Source: Verrucomicrobiota bacterium | GTDB taxonomy: Bacteria > Verrucomicrobiota > Verrucomicrobiia > Chthoniobacterales > Chthoniobacteraceae | NCBI GenBank assembly: GCA_009885995.1 | Contig: VFJQ01000014.1 | Location: forward strand, 62,001 to 126,000 | Reading direction: 5' to 3' | Length of the DNA stretch: 64,000 nt | Shown: in pieces, positions 18,045 to 25,854 of the stretch | Numbering within the stretch: position 1 is the first letter of the stretch | Layout of the letters: each line of letters starts with the position of its first letter | Notes under the pieces: generated by a model | What the model was told of the DNA's origin: nothing | The model's input: only the letters and a program-made list of their open reading frames with translations | Database searches by the model: none | Position numbers and translations under genes: made by a program

Positions 18045-19534
18045 TGCGTCTCGTCATTTTCCTCCTCGTCGCCGGCGCGTTCTCCGCGCGCGCGGCGGAA
18101 CCGGAGCGAAGCGGAGATAGCCGAAGGCAAAAGCTGAACGTGCTGTTCTTCGCCGTGGACGATCTGCGTCCGGAGTTCGGTGCCTACGGCGCGGGCTACA
18201 TTCACTCACCGAATCTCGACCGGCTCGCGCAGCGCGGCGTGACATTCACGCGCGCGTATTGCCAGCAGGCCGTCTGTTCGCCGTCGCGCTCGAGCCTGCT
18301 CACCGGCACGCGGCCCGATACGACGAAGGTGTGGGATCTCGTCACGCACTTTCGCAAGGCGATCCCCGATGTGGTGACGCTGCCGGAGCACTTCAAGCAG
18401 AACGGCTACTTTGTGCAGGGCATGGGCAAGCTCTTCCACGGCGGCTTCGATGATCCGCAATCGTGGTCGGTGCCGTGGCAGTCGCCGAAGACGGGGCACG
18501 GCGCTTACGGCCTGCCGGAGAGCAACGCGATCGTGAAAGCAAAGGTCGAGGCGTCGAAGGATGCGCCGCCGAAAAAAGGCGGCGGCAAGGTGCGCAATTA
18601 CGGCCCGGCGTTCGAGAGTTCCGACGTGCCTGACAACACCTTCCACGACGGCGCTCTCGCCGACATGGCCGTGAGCGCGCTGCGTGAGTGCGCGAAGAAG
18701 GATCAGCCGTTCTGGCTCGGCGTGGGTTTCATCCGGCCGCACCTGCCGTTCGTCTCGCCGAAGAAATATTGGGATCTCTACGACCCGGCGAAAATCGCGC
18801 TCGCGCCGAATCCCTTCCCGCCGAAAGGCGCGCCCGACTACGCGGTGGTGCCCGGCGGCGAGATCCGCAGCTATCACGGCATCCCCGCCGGGCCGATCCC
18901 CGACGATCTCGCGCGCCAGCTCAAGCACGGCTACTACGCCGCGATCAGCTACATGGACGCGCAACTCGGCCGCGTGCTCGACGAACTAGACCGCCTCGGC
19001 CTCGCGGAGAAAACGATCGTCGTGTTGTGGGGTGACCACGGCTGGAAGCTGGGCGAGCACGGCGGCTGGTGCAAACACAGCAACGTCGAGAACGACACCA
19101 ACGCGCCGCTGCTCATCGCCGCGGCGGGATTGAAGACCGCGGGCCAGCGCACCGACGCGCTCGCGGAGTTCGTCGATGTCTATCCTACGCTCGCGGAGCT
19201 CTGCGGACTCCCTCTTCCGAAACATCTCGAAGGCACCAGCCTCGCGCCCGTGTTGCGCGATCCGTCGCAGTCCGTGAAGTCCGCCGCGTTCAGCCAATAT
19301 CCGCGCGATGTGAACGGCCAGAAACTCATGGGCTACTCGATGCGCACCGATCGCTACCGCTTCACGCGCTGGGTGCAGAAAGCCGATCACACGAAAGTCG
19401 AAGCCGTCGAACTCTACGACGAGCAGACCGACCCTCAGGAAAACGTGAACATCGCCAACGATCCGAAGAACGCCGATCTCGTCACGAGGCTGACCGCGCA
19501 ATGTCTCAAGGGCTGGCAGGGCGCGAAGAAGTAA
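18044..19534 (+). CDS. Exported iduronate-2-sulfatase-like sulfatase (family S1)
   Basis: The 496-residue protein starts at ATG 18044 and has a signal peptide (about 1-18). The layout is that of iduronate-2-sulfatase: NVLFFAVDDLRPE, C78-S-P-S-R, GKLFHGGFDDPQSW instead of GKWHLG, GVGFIRPHLPF, and WGDHGWKLGEHG. Iduronate-type sulfatases remove 2-O-sulfate from uronic acids in glycosaminoglycan- or ulvan-like polymers, so this gene hints at uronate in the substrate. A 26-bp repeat is inserted between signal peptide and domain (18105-18130, encoding roughly RSGDSRRQ). The 3' end overlaps the convergent methyltransferase gene by 29 bp. Confidence 0.93.
   Translation: MRLVIFLLVAGAFSARAAEPERSGDSRRQKLNVLFFAVDDLRPEFGAYGAGYIHSPNLDRLAQRGVTFTRAYCQQAVCSPSRSSLLTGTRPDTTKVWDLVTHFRKAIPDVVTLPEHFKQNGYFVQGMGKLFHGGFDDPQSWSVPWQSPKTGHGAYGLPESNAIVKAKVEASKDAPPKKGGGKVRNYGPAFESSDVPDNTFHDGALADMAVSALRECAKKDQPFWLGVGFIRPHLPFVSPKKYWDLYDPAKIALAPNPFPPKGAPDYAVVPGGEIRSYHGIPAGPIPDDLARQLKHGYYAAISYMDAQLGRVLDELDRLGLAEKTIVVLWGDHGWKLGEHGGWCKHSNVENDTNAPLLIAAAGLKTAGQRTDALAEFVDVYPTLAELCGLPLPKHLEGTSLAPVLRDPSQSVKSAAFSQYPRDVNGQKLMGYSMRTDRYRFTRWVQKADHTKVEAVELYDEQTDPQENVNIANDPKNADLVTRLTAQCLKGWQGAKK
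18105..18130 (+). repeat. 26-bp dispersed repeat, copy 1 (inside sulfatase gene)
   Basis: AGCGAAGCGGAGATAGCCGA followed by AGGCAA matches 37653-37678 at 23 of 26 positions. Both copies lie just downstream of a sulfatase signal peptide, but they are read in different codon phases (offset 1 here, offset 0 at 37653). The similarity is therefore at the DNA level and not inherited protein homology. Confidence 0.6.
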
Positions 19535-20303
19535 CGCGCGATCGCGTCGATGCGCGGCAGCATATGAGGATTTGCTTCGGAGAATCGCTGTGGAAGTCGC
19601 TTTCGTCGTAGTCGCCGAAGCGGCGCGCGACTTCGAGGCCGTTCAGCTTGCACAGCGCGAGCATCTCGGCGGGGAAGCAACAGCGCATGTTCACGCTCTT
19701 CGTGCGCAGCAGCGTGCCGTCGCGCAGGTAGAAAAGATCGAAGTGCAGCACCTGGGCCGCTGCGTGGTAGGAACTCGCCGCCTCGACGAGAATGGTGCTG
19801 CCGTCGGGCGTGGCGAATGTCTTGTGCAGATAGCGCGTAGCGGTGGTGCGGGCGAGCTTCGTGAGGTTGGGGTTGAAGATGTCGAGGATGAGGCAGCCGT
19901 CCGCCCGAAGCGCGTGGCGGGCAGAGCGGAGGAAGGAGCAGAGGGAATCCACGTCGAGCAGATGCTGCATGGCGTTCGTCGCGGAGAAGATAAACGCGAA
20001 CTTGCGACGCAGATGCATCTCGCGGCAGTCTTGCTCCAGCCACTCGATGCGTAATCCGGCGGCGGCGGCCTTGCGGCGTGCGAGGTCGAGCATCGGGCGA
20101 GAGAGGTCGAGGCCCGTCACCTCGTGTCCGTCGCGGGCGATGGGCAGCGTGAGACGTCCAGTTCCGCACGCGACTTCGAGCACCGGGCTGCCGAAACGCC
20201 GCGCGTATTCGCGGAAGAATGGAATCTCCGCATCGCGCGCGGCGAACTCCGCATCGTAGAACTCGGCGTCTTCGTAAAGGTCGAGGCAGTCGGGCGGCGT
20301 CAT
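19506..20303 (-). CDS. Class I SAM-dependent methyltransferase
   Basis: The 265-residue protein has the class I methyltransferase motif I (VLEVACGTGRLTLPIA), an acidic motif II end (VTGLDLS), the IFSATNAMQHL region and a C-terminal beta-rich cap. ATG 20303 overlaps the stop of the upstream aminotransferase gene by 4 bp (ATGA), so it is the last gene of the operon beginning at 24352. The substrate is unknown; in this context it may methylate the product of the radical SAM/aminotransferase steps (inference). Its 3' end runs 29 bp into the convergent sulfatase gene. Confidence 0.85.
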   Translation of the reverse strand: MTPPDCLDLYEDAEFYDAEFAARDAEIPFFREYARRFGSPVLEVACGTGRLTLPIARDGHEVTGLDLSRPMLDLARRKAAAAGLRIEWLEQDCREMHLRRKFAFIFSATNAMQHLLDVDSLCSFLRSARHALRADGCLILDIFNPNLTKLARTTATRYLHKTFATPDGSTILVEAASSYHAAAQVLHFDLFYLRDGTLLRTKSVNMRCCFPAEMLALCKLNGLEVARRFGDYDESDFHSDSPKQILICCRASTRSRVTSSRPASP

Positions 20304-21286
20304 CGGGCGTAGGCGAGGCTGCTGAGAATGGTGATGTCTTCACACGCGGAGCCAAAGGCGGTGGCGGGGATGCCGAGGATGTTGTGGGTTCGGAGCAGTT
20401 CGCTCCAGTGTGCGGCGACGGGCGTGAAATAGCCGGATGCGTCGGCGGGCGGCGGGACGATGATTTTCCGAGGCATCGCGGCGCGCATCTGTTGCCTGGC
20501 TTCATCGAGGATGGTGGCGACGGCGGCGGGCATCGCGGCATGCCGCGAAAGGAGTTCGCGGGCGCGAGCGAGATTCTCCTGCGGTGGCGGTGAAGCACGA
20601 AAGACCGGCGTGAGCGCGGCGGCGTCGCACTCCGGCACAAGCGCGATGCCGAAAAGGCGCGGGTGCAGCCAGCCTTTCGTCAGCGAGTGCAGCAGGAGGC
20701 ACTGGCCCGTCGCGACTAGGCGCAGCGTCGTGGCGTCAAAGTGTTTGGAGAATGCATAGACGGTGTCGAGCAGCAGGCGGCGGCGCGGACTGGTGGCGAG
20801 CCATGCCTCGAGCGCGGCGCTGTCGCGCGCGTCGAGCCAGCGCCCAAGCGGCTTCAGCGGGTTCGTCACGACGAGCAGTTCGGTGCCATCGGCGGGGGCG
20901 GCCTCCGGCCACACCGGCACGGGCAGCGTGGGGAACTCGTGCGGCGCGAGGCCGGCGGCACGGGCGAGTTCGCCATAGACGGGGTAGTTGTCCGCAGGCA
21001 GCCAGAGCCGCGCATTTTCCGCAGCGTAGTGGCGGAAGAGCAGCGCGAGGCTGTCGCGCACGCCGCACGAGATGAGCGAGCGGCGCGAGGTCTCCGGCGA
21101 AAAGTCGAACCGTTCACACCACTGGCTCGCGACGTGGCAGCGATGCACCGGCGCAACCGGCGCGGATGCCGGCGGTGGCGCGAGCCGGGCGAGGGCACGG
21201 TAGAGATTCGTCTCCGCGCAGTCGCGCACGTCGCCGTGCTCGCGCAGGAACTTTTCGCGGACCTGCTGGAAGCCGGCGAAGTTCAT
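20300..21286 (-). CDS. PLP-dependent aminotransferase, class I/II fold (HisC/CobD-like)
   Basis: The 328-residue protein is taken from ATG 21286, because that start overlaps the upstream radical SAM stop by 4 bp; a longer in-frame extension upstream is not needed. Fold-type-I signs are TNPLKPLGRW (residues 141-150, the NPxNP(T)G region), LLLDTVYAF with Asp174 and Tyr177, and HSLTKGWLHPRLFG with Lys204 as the likely PLP Schiff base. It is short for the family (usually 350-390). It is probably a transaminase or decarboxylase acting on an amino acid-like intermediate in the operon's pathway; the substrate cannot be told. Confidence 0.82.
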   Translation of the reverse strand: MNFAGFQQVREKFLREHGDVRDCAETNLYRALARLAPPPASAPVAPVHRCHVASQWCERFDFSPETSRRSLISCGVRDSLALLFRHYAAENARLWLPADNYPVYGELARAAGLAPHEFPTLPVPVWPEAAPADGTELLVVTNPLKPLGRWLDARDSAALEAWLATSPRRRLLLDTVYAFSKHFDATTLRLVATGQCLLLHSLTKGWLHPRLFGIALVPECDAAALTPVFRASPPPQENLARARELLSRHAAMPAAVATILDEARQQMRAAMPRKIIVPPPADASGYFTPVAAHWSELLRTHNILGIPATAFGSACEDITILSSLAYAR

Positions 21287-22602
21287 ACGGCGATTTCGCT
21301 TTCGCGGTCTTCGAGCGAGACGAGGCAGCGCCCGTCGGCCATGAGGTTCCAGCTTCGCGCGATGCCGTGCGTCCTTTCCCAAAACAAACCCGGCTCGGCG
21401 TAGGCGGCGACGGCGATCTCGCGCCTACCGATTTCGCCGCGGAAAATCGGCGCGCCCCACGGCAGTCGCGCGCATTCGCGGAAGCCGTGCGCGGCGGCAA
21501 ACTCCGTGACGAGCGAGAGCGGCACCTGATGCTGCGCGGCCCATTCGTTCACGGCGCGGGAGTGATAGACCGACTCGCGGCTCGTGGAGACGTAGAGTTC
21601 CTTGAAACAAATCTCCCGCACGCCAAGTGCCGCCGCCCACGCGACGTAGTCCCGCACGCCCGCCCCGTCTTCGATGCCGCCGCGCTGGAGCACGCAGGTG
21701 AAACGGAACGCGAGCTGCGGAAACGCGCCGCGATGCGCGCGCCACGTTTCCGCGAGCCGCGCGGATTGCGTTTCGAGCCGCATCACGGCGGCGTTGCGCG
21801 CTTCGTCGTGGTGGTGGCGCGAGACGTTTAGCACCGCCAGCCCCGCGGCAGCGAGGCCCGCGAGGGATTCGGCACGCCGCGTGCCGTCCATGTGTGCGTG
21901 GCGGTAGCCGTTCGTGATGAGCACGACTTTCCGAAACTCCCGCGCGCACGCCGCGACCAGCTCGCGCAGCGGCTCCTCGCGCAGCAGCCCCGGCTCGCCA
22001 CCACCCGTGATGACCGCACGCTCCGCGCCGCGCGCGCGACCCGCACGCATCACGTTCGCTACGCGCACAACGTCCACTTTCCCCTGTTCCTGCTCCGCCG
22101 ACACCGAGGCCTCAGAAAAACAAAACGGGCACGCCGCCTGGCATCCGCGCGCAATGGGCAGCACCGACACGGTGCGCGGTCGCAGCCCGTCGTAGGGCAG
22201 CAGTTCCGCGCGCAGCAGCCGCAGCGAATCGGCGGCGGCGTCCTCCAGCAAGACGGGCGTCGCCGAGACCGCGCCGTCGCGCCCGGCGACATCGCACACG
22301 CTGTCGAGCGGCAACTCACCGTGCGGCCACACGCGCCCGAGGCCGTTGCGTTCGTTCGACAGGAGCGCGCCCGACGGCAGGCTCGCGCGCAGGGCGATGA
22401 GGCGATTGCCGACGATGCCGAGTCTGTCGAGCAGCGGCGCGGCTTTGCGCACACCGATGCCGAGTTCATCCGCGCGCAGCACAAAGAAACGATCGGGGAA
22501 CGTGCTCTCCGGGATGCCCGACTTCGCATACACGCGCCGATACTTGTCGTAGCCACGCGCGAAGTTCGAAAGGACGGTGACGTGATAGACGGTTTCGTTC
22601 AT
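21283..22602 (-). CDS. Radical SAM enzyme
   Basis: The 439-residue protein starts at ATG 22602, 8 bp after the upstream stop. The cluster-binding motif is C154-x3-C158-x2-C161 (RGCQAACPFCFSEA), followed by ITGGGEPGLL, the SAM-binding GGE-type motif. A roughly 150-residue N-terminal domain precedes the barrel and is not recognised. The C-terminal region lacks the cysteine-rich SPASM pattern, so it is not a sulfatase-maturing enzyme of the anSME type. It sits between an ADP-ribosylglycohydrolase and an aminotransferase in an overlapping operon. The reaction is unknown. Confidence 0.85.
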   Translation of the reverse strand: MNETVYHVTVLSNFARGYDKYRRVYAKSGIPESTFPDRFFVLRADELGIGVRKAAPLLDRLGIVGNRLIALRASLPSGALLSNERNGLGRVWPHGELPLDSVCDVAGRDGAVSATPVLLEDAAADSLRLLRAELLPYDGLRPRTVSVLPIARGCQAACPFCFSEASVSAEQEQGKVDVVRVANVMRAGRARGAERAVITGGGEPGLLREEPLRELVAACAREFRKVVLITNGYRHAHMDGTRRAESLAGLAAAGLAVLNVSRHHHDEARNAAVMRLETQSARLAETWRAHRGAFPQLAFRFTCVLQRGGIEDGAGVRDYVAWAAALGVREICFKELYVSTSRESVYHSRAVNEWAAQHQVPLSLVTEFAAAHGFRECARLPWGAPIFRGEIGRREIAVAAYAEPGLFWERTHGIARSWNLMADGRCLVSLEDRESEIAV

Positions 22603-22610
22603 GCGTGAGG

Positions 22611-23660
22611 TCAATACGGCGGGAACAGGCGGCGAAAACCGTGCGCGAGGACGATGAGAAGGAAGACCATGTTTCGCACGAAACGAGCGGGCCAGAACAA
22701 CGACGGGCACGCGCGTCTTTCAACGAGCGCCTTTGCCGCGCCGTCGATCTTCTGCAGCGAGAGCGGAAAATCGTGGATGCTGCTTTTCCAAGGCGCCGGG
22801 ATGGCGTTCGCGCCGAGCCCGGCGCCGGCGAGGCCGCCGACGATCGCTCCGACCGTGTCGGTGTCGCCGCCACAATCGAGCGCGGACGTGAGGGCCGCCG
22901 CGAAGTCGCCGGGGTGGCGCAGCCATGCAAAGAGCGCGACCGGGACGGTGTGAAATGCGTAGCCCGTCACACCGCGTCCGAGGCCGAGCGCATTCGCGAG
23001 GTCCGCCGCAGAGGCGCTGGCGGCGAGGTGCTCGCGGAGCAGTTCAACCGTGAGGCCCCACTCTGGCTCGCTGCTGAAAGACGGCAGCGAGCCAAGGAAC
23101 TCATCTCGGTTTTCGCCGCTCGCCGCACACGCCGCCGCCGCCGCGACAGCCTGGGCGGCGGCCTCGGCTTTCGGGTCGGTGTGTGTGATGCGTGTGGCGG
23201 CGCGGACGAACTCGGTGCGTTTCGCCGCGTCTTCGCGGAAGAACACGCCGATGAGCGCGCTCCGCATCGCGGGCCCGTTCCCGGCGGAGAAGACGCCGCT
23301 TTGCGAGGGCGGAAAACCGAGCCACAGCTTGATGCACGCTTTCGCTGTCGCGAGTCCCACGCCGGCGGGCAGCGCGAGAAACCACCAGCGCAGCCGATTC
23401 GCAAGCGCGCGCTGGAAAAGCGCCGCATTATCCGGGTGCTCCGCGAGCGCCTGCGCGACGGCAAACGTGTGTTCCGTGTCGTCGCTCAACATCCCGCGTC
23501 CGAAAATGAGCCGCATCCGCAAGTCGCCATTCCAAAGACGCCGGATGCGCGCAGGCCCGATTCCTTCGGCGGGCAGGCCCAGCGCGTCGCCGACGGCGGT
23601 GCCGATGAGGGTGCCGCGCAAGCTCTCGATGAGTGTCGGGGAGGTGCCGGCAGCAGTCAT
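22611..23660 (-). CDS. ADP-ribosylglycohydrolase (DraG/ARH family)
   Basis: The 349-residue protein shows the ARH fold signature: [14 protein letters not shown] near residue 20, MLSDDTEHT (residues 57-65), where the SDDT acids bind one Mg2+, and [14 protein letters not shown] towards the C-terminus, which supplies the second metal site. Family members remove ADP-ribose from proteins, nucleic acids or small molecules. The C-terminal tail is hydrophobic and basic ([18 protein letters not shown]), possibly a membrane-tethering helix, which is unusual. The start overlaps the Nudix regulator stop by 4 bp. Confidence 0.9.
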   Translation of the reverse strand: MTAAGTSPTLIESLRGTLIGTAVGDALGLPAEGIGPARIRRLWNGDLRMRLIFGRGMLSDDTEHTFAVAQALAEHPDNAALFQRALANRLRWWFLALPAGVGLATAKACIKLWLGFPPSQSGVFSAGNGPAMRSALIGVFFREDAAKRTEFVRAATRITHTDPKAEAAAQAVAAAAACAASGENRDEFLGSLPSFSSEPEWGLTVELLREHLAASASAADLANALGLGRGVTGYAFHTVPVALFAWLRHPGDFAAALTSALDCGGDTDTVGAIVGGLAGAGLGANAIPAPWKSSIHDFPLSLQKIDGAAKALVERRACPSLFWPARFVRNMVFLLIVLAHGFRRLFPPY

Positions 23661-24352
23661 AGCTCGAAGTGGAACCCGCGCCTAGCGAGCCGCGCGTATT
23701 TCTCCGGGTCGAAGCGGAAGAGTTGCGCGGGGCGGTGGGCGCCGGCCATGTGGGTTTCGCGCAGCGGAACGAGCAGCCCGAGGTCGAGGACACGCTTGCG
23801 GAAGTTGCGCTTGTCGAGCGTGACGCCGAGGACGGCTTCGTAGAGGTGCTGGAGCTGCGAGAGGGTGAACTTTTCCGGCAGCAGCTCGAAACCGATGGGC
23901 TGCCAGCGCAGCTTGCCGCGCAGGCGGGCGAGGGCGAGGGCGAGAATCCCGGCGTGGTCGAAGGCGGGCCGTGGCGGCTTCGAGATCGGAAACCAGCGGG
24001 CGTCGGCGGCGTCGGTGGCGGCGCGAGTGTGGGCGCCGGCGAGTTTCACAAGGGCGTAGTAAGCGACGCTGACGACGCGCTCGCGCGGATCGCGCTTCAC
24101 GGCGCCGAAGGTGTAGAGCTGCTCGAGAAAGACATTCGTGAGGCCGGTTTCCTCGGCGAGTTCGCGGCGCGCGGCGTCATCGAGCGTCTCGTCCACGCGG
24201 ACGAAGCCACCCGGCAGCGCCCAGCGGCCCTTGAACGGAGCGAGACCGCGTTGGATGAGCAGGACTTTCAGCTCGGCCTCGTCGAACCCAAAGACGACGC
24301 AGTCCACGGTGAGCGCGGCGCGGGGGTAGGCGTAAGTGGAAGGCCGGGACAT
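23657..24352 (-). CDS. NrtR-like Nudix-domain/winged-helix transcriptional regulator
   Basis: The protein is 231 residues long from ATG 24352. Residues 10-140 form a Nudix domain with a perfect box (GFVRVDE, seven residues, RELAEETGL; about 49-71). Residues 150-231 form a winged-helix part ([26 protein letters not shown]), the arrangement of the NrtR family that senses ADP-ribose or related NAD metabolites and represses NAD genes. Whether this copy still hydrolyses is unclear, because the box is intact. It is the first gene of the operon and probably controls it, with an ADP-ribose hydrolase next in line. It is divergent from a sulfatase. Confidence 0.85.
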   Translation of the reverse strand: MSRPSTYAYPRAALTVDCVVFGFDEAELKVLLIQRGLAPFKGRWALPGGFVRVDETLDDAARRELAEETGLTNVFLEQLYTFGAVKRDPRERVVSVAYYALVKLAGAHTRAATDAADARWFPISKPPRPAFDHAGILALALARLRGKLRWQPIGFELLPEKFTLSQLQHLYEAVLGVTLDKRNFRKRVLDLGLLVPLRETHMAGAHRPAQLFRFDPEKYARLARRGFHFEL

Positions 24353-24365
24353 GAGGAACCGCTTC

Positions 24366-24380
24366 GTGTTGAATCTACAC
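24366..24380. promoter_or_regulatory. Weak candidate operator upstream of the NrtR-like gene
   Basis: GTGT-N7-ACAC lies in an unusually AT-rich stretch 14 bp upstream of the regulator start, between it and the divergent sulfatase. NrtR sites are typically AT-rich palindromes with GTGT/ACAC-like arms, so autoregulation is plausible. The arms are only 4 bp, so this is weak. Confidence 0.2.
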
Positions 24381-24468
24381 TTTGTCAAACCAGCATTCCG
24401 GCACGGTTACCCGTGGACAAGGCGGAGGTGTAGGTCCGAAAGTCGCGCGGAGCTGTTATCACCTCCCC

Positions 24469-25854
24469 ATGCAATCCCTCCTTACCGTTTTGGTCGCGTT
24501 GCTCGTCGCCGGACAACTCGCCGCCGCCGAGCGCAAGCCGAACATCCTAGTCATCGTCGGAGACGACATGGGCTACAACGATATCGGCTTTCACAAGTGC
24601 CCCGACATCCCGACGCCGAACCTCGACGCGCTCGCCGCGGCGGGCGTGCGCTTCACGAATGGCTACGTGAGCGGGCCGTATTGTTCGCCGACGCGCGCGG
24701 GGCTGCTCACGGGGCGTTACCAGACGCGGTTTGGACACGAGTTTAATTCGGGCGGCGCGGGAGGTGGGCTGCCGGTGACGGAGACGACGCTCGCCGATCA
24801 TCTCAAGACCGCGGGCTACGCGACGGGCGCGATCGGGAAGTGGCACCTCGGTGCCAGTCAGCTGATGCATCCGCAAAAGCGCGGCTTCGACGAGTTCTTC
24901 GGCTTCCTCGGCGGCTCGCACAGTTACTTCGATGCGGGTGGCATCCTGCGCGGCACCGAGCCAATCAAGGAACTCGACTACACGACCGATGCGTTCGGGC
25001 GCGAGGCGGTGGCGTTCATCGACAGGCACAAAGCGGCGCCGTGGTTTTTGTATCTCGCCTTCAATGCCGTCCACACGCCGATGCACGCGACGGACGACCG
25101 CGTCGCGAAGTTTCCGAACGTCGAGGACAAGCGCCGCCGCACCTACGACGCGATGATGCTCGCGATGGACGAAGCCCTCGGCAAAGTGCGCGCGAAGCTC
25201 ACTGACGCCGGGCTGGAGAAGGACACGCTCGTCACCTTTATGAGCGACAACGGTGGCCCGACGATGGTCGGCGTGACGGTGAACGGCTCGCGCAACGACC
25301 CACTGCGTGGCAGCAAACGCACCACGCTCGAAGGCGGCGTGCGCGTGCCCTTTGTCGTCGCTTGGCCGGGCCACGTGAAGCCGGGCGTTTTCGAAAAGCC
25401 CGCGATCCAACTCGACCTACATGCCACCGCGCTCGCCGCGGCAGGCGTGGGCGCGAAGCCAGAGTGGAAACTCGAAGGCGTGAACCTGCTCCCCTTCCTC
25501 TCCGGCGAAAAATCCGGCGCGCCGCATGACGCGCTCTACTGGCGCTTCGGCGAGCAGATGGCGATCCGGGCGGGCGACTTCAAGCTCGTGCGCTACGACA
25601 GCAACGCCGACACGAACACCGGCCGGCACGAACCCGTGACCGTCGCAAAGCTCTACAACCTCGCGAGCGACATCCACGAAGACAAAGACCTCATCGCCAC
25701 GCTGCCGGACAAGGCAAAGGAGCTGCAGGCGAAGTGGGACGAGTGGAACAAGGCGAACATCGCGCCCGGCGGCAAGGACGGTGGCGGCGACAGCGATGGC
25801 CCCGAGCCTGGCGCCTCGGAAAAGCCGCGGCGAAAGAAGAAAGCTGACAAATGA
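24469..25854 (+). CDS. Exported arylsulfatase (family S1)
   Basis: The 461-residue protein is taken from ATG 24469, which yields a signal peptide (about 1-20); upstream in-frame extension is unlikely. Blocks: PNILVIVGDDMGYND, C72-S-P-T-R, IGKWHLG, AVHTPMHA and MSDNGGPT. It is of typical arylsulfatase length. The C-terminus is a Gly/Asp-rich linker followed by the basic end KPRRKKKADK. The stop overlaps the next sulfatase start (ATGA at 25851). This is the first gene of a plus-strand run reaching 31357. Confidence 0.93.
   Translation: MQSLLTVLVALLVAGQLAAAERKPNILVIVGDDMGYNDIGFHKCPDIPTPNLDALAAAGVRFTNGYVSGPYCSPTRAGLLTGRYQTRFGHEFNSGGAGGGLPVTETTLADHLKTAGYATGAIGKWHLGASQLMHPQKRGFDEFFGFLGGSHSYFDAGGILRGTEPIKELDYTTDAFGREAVAFIDRHKAAPWFLYLAFNAVHTPMHATDDRVAKFPNVEDKRRRTYDAMMLAMDEALGKVRAKLTDAGLEKDTLVTFMSDNGGPTMVGVTVNGSRNDPLRGSKRTTLEGGVRVPFVVAWPGHVKPGVFEKPAIQLDLHATALAAAGVGAKPEWKLEGVNLLPFLSGEKSGAPHDALYWRFGEQMAIRAGDFKLVRYDSNADTNTGRHEPVTVAKLYNLASDIHEDKDLIATLPDKAKELQAKWDEWNKANIAPGGKDGGGDSDGPEPGASEKPRRKKKADK

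Noticed and set aside
21283..22602. Radical SAM protein as the sulfatase-maturing enzyme (anSME) for the 15 sulfatases
   Set aside because: It has only the CxxxCxxC cluster and no SPASM-type cysteine set, and it sits in an unrelated operon on the other strand.
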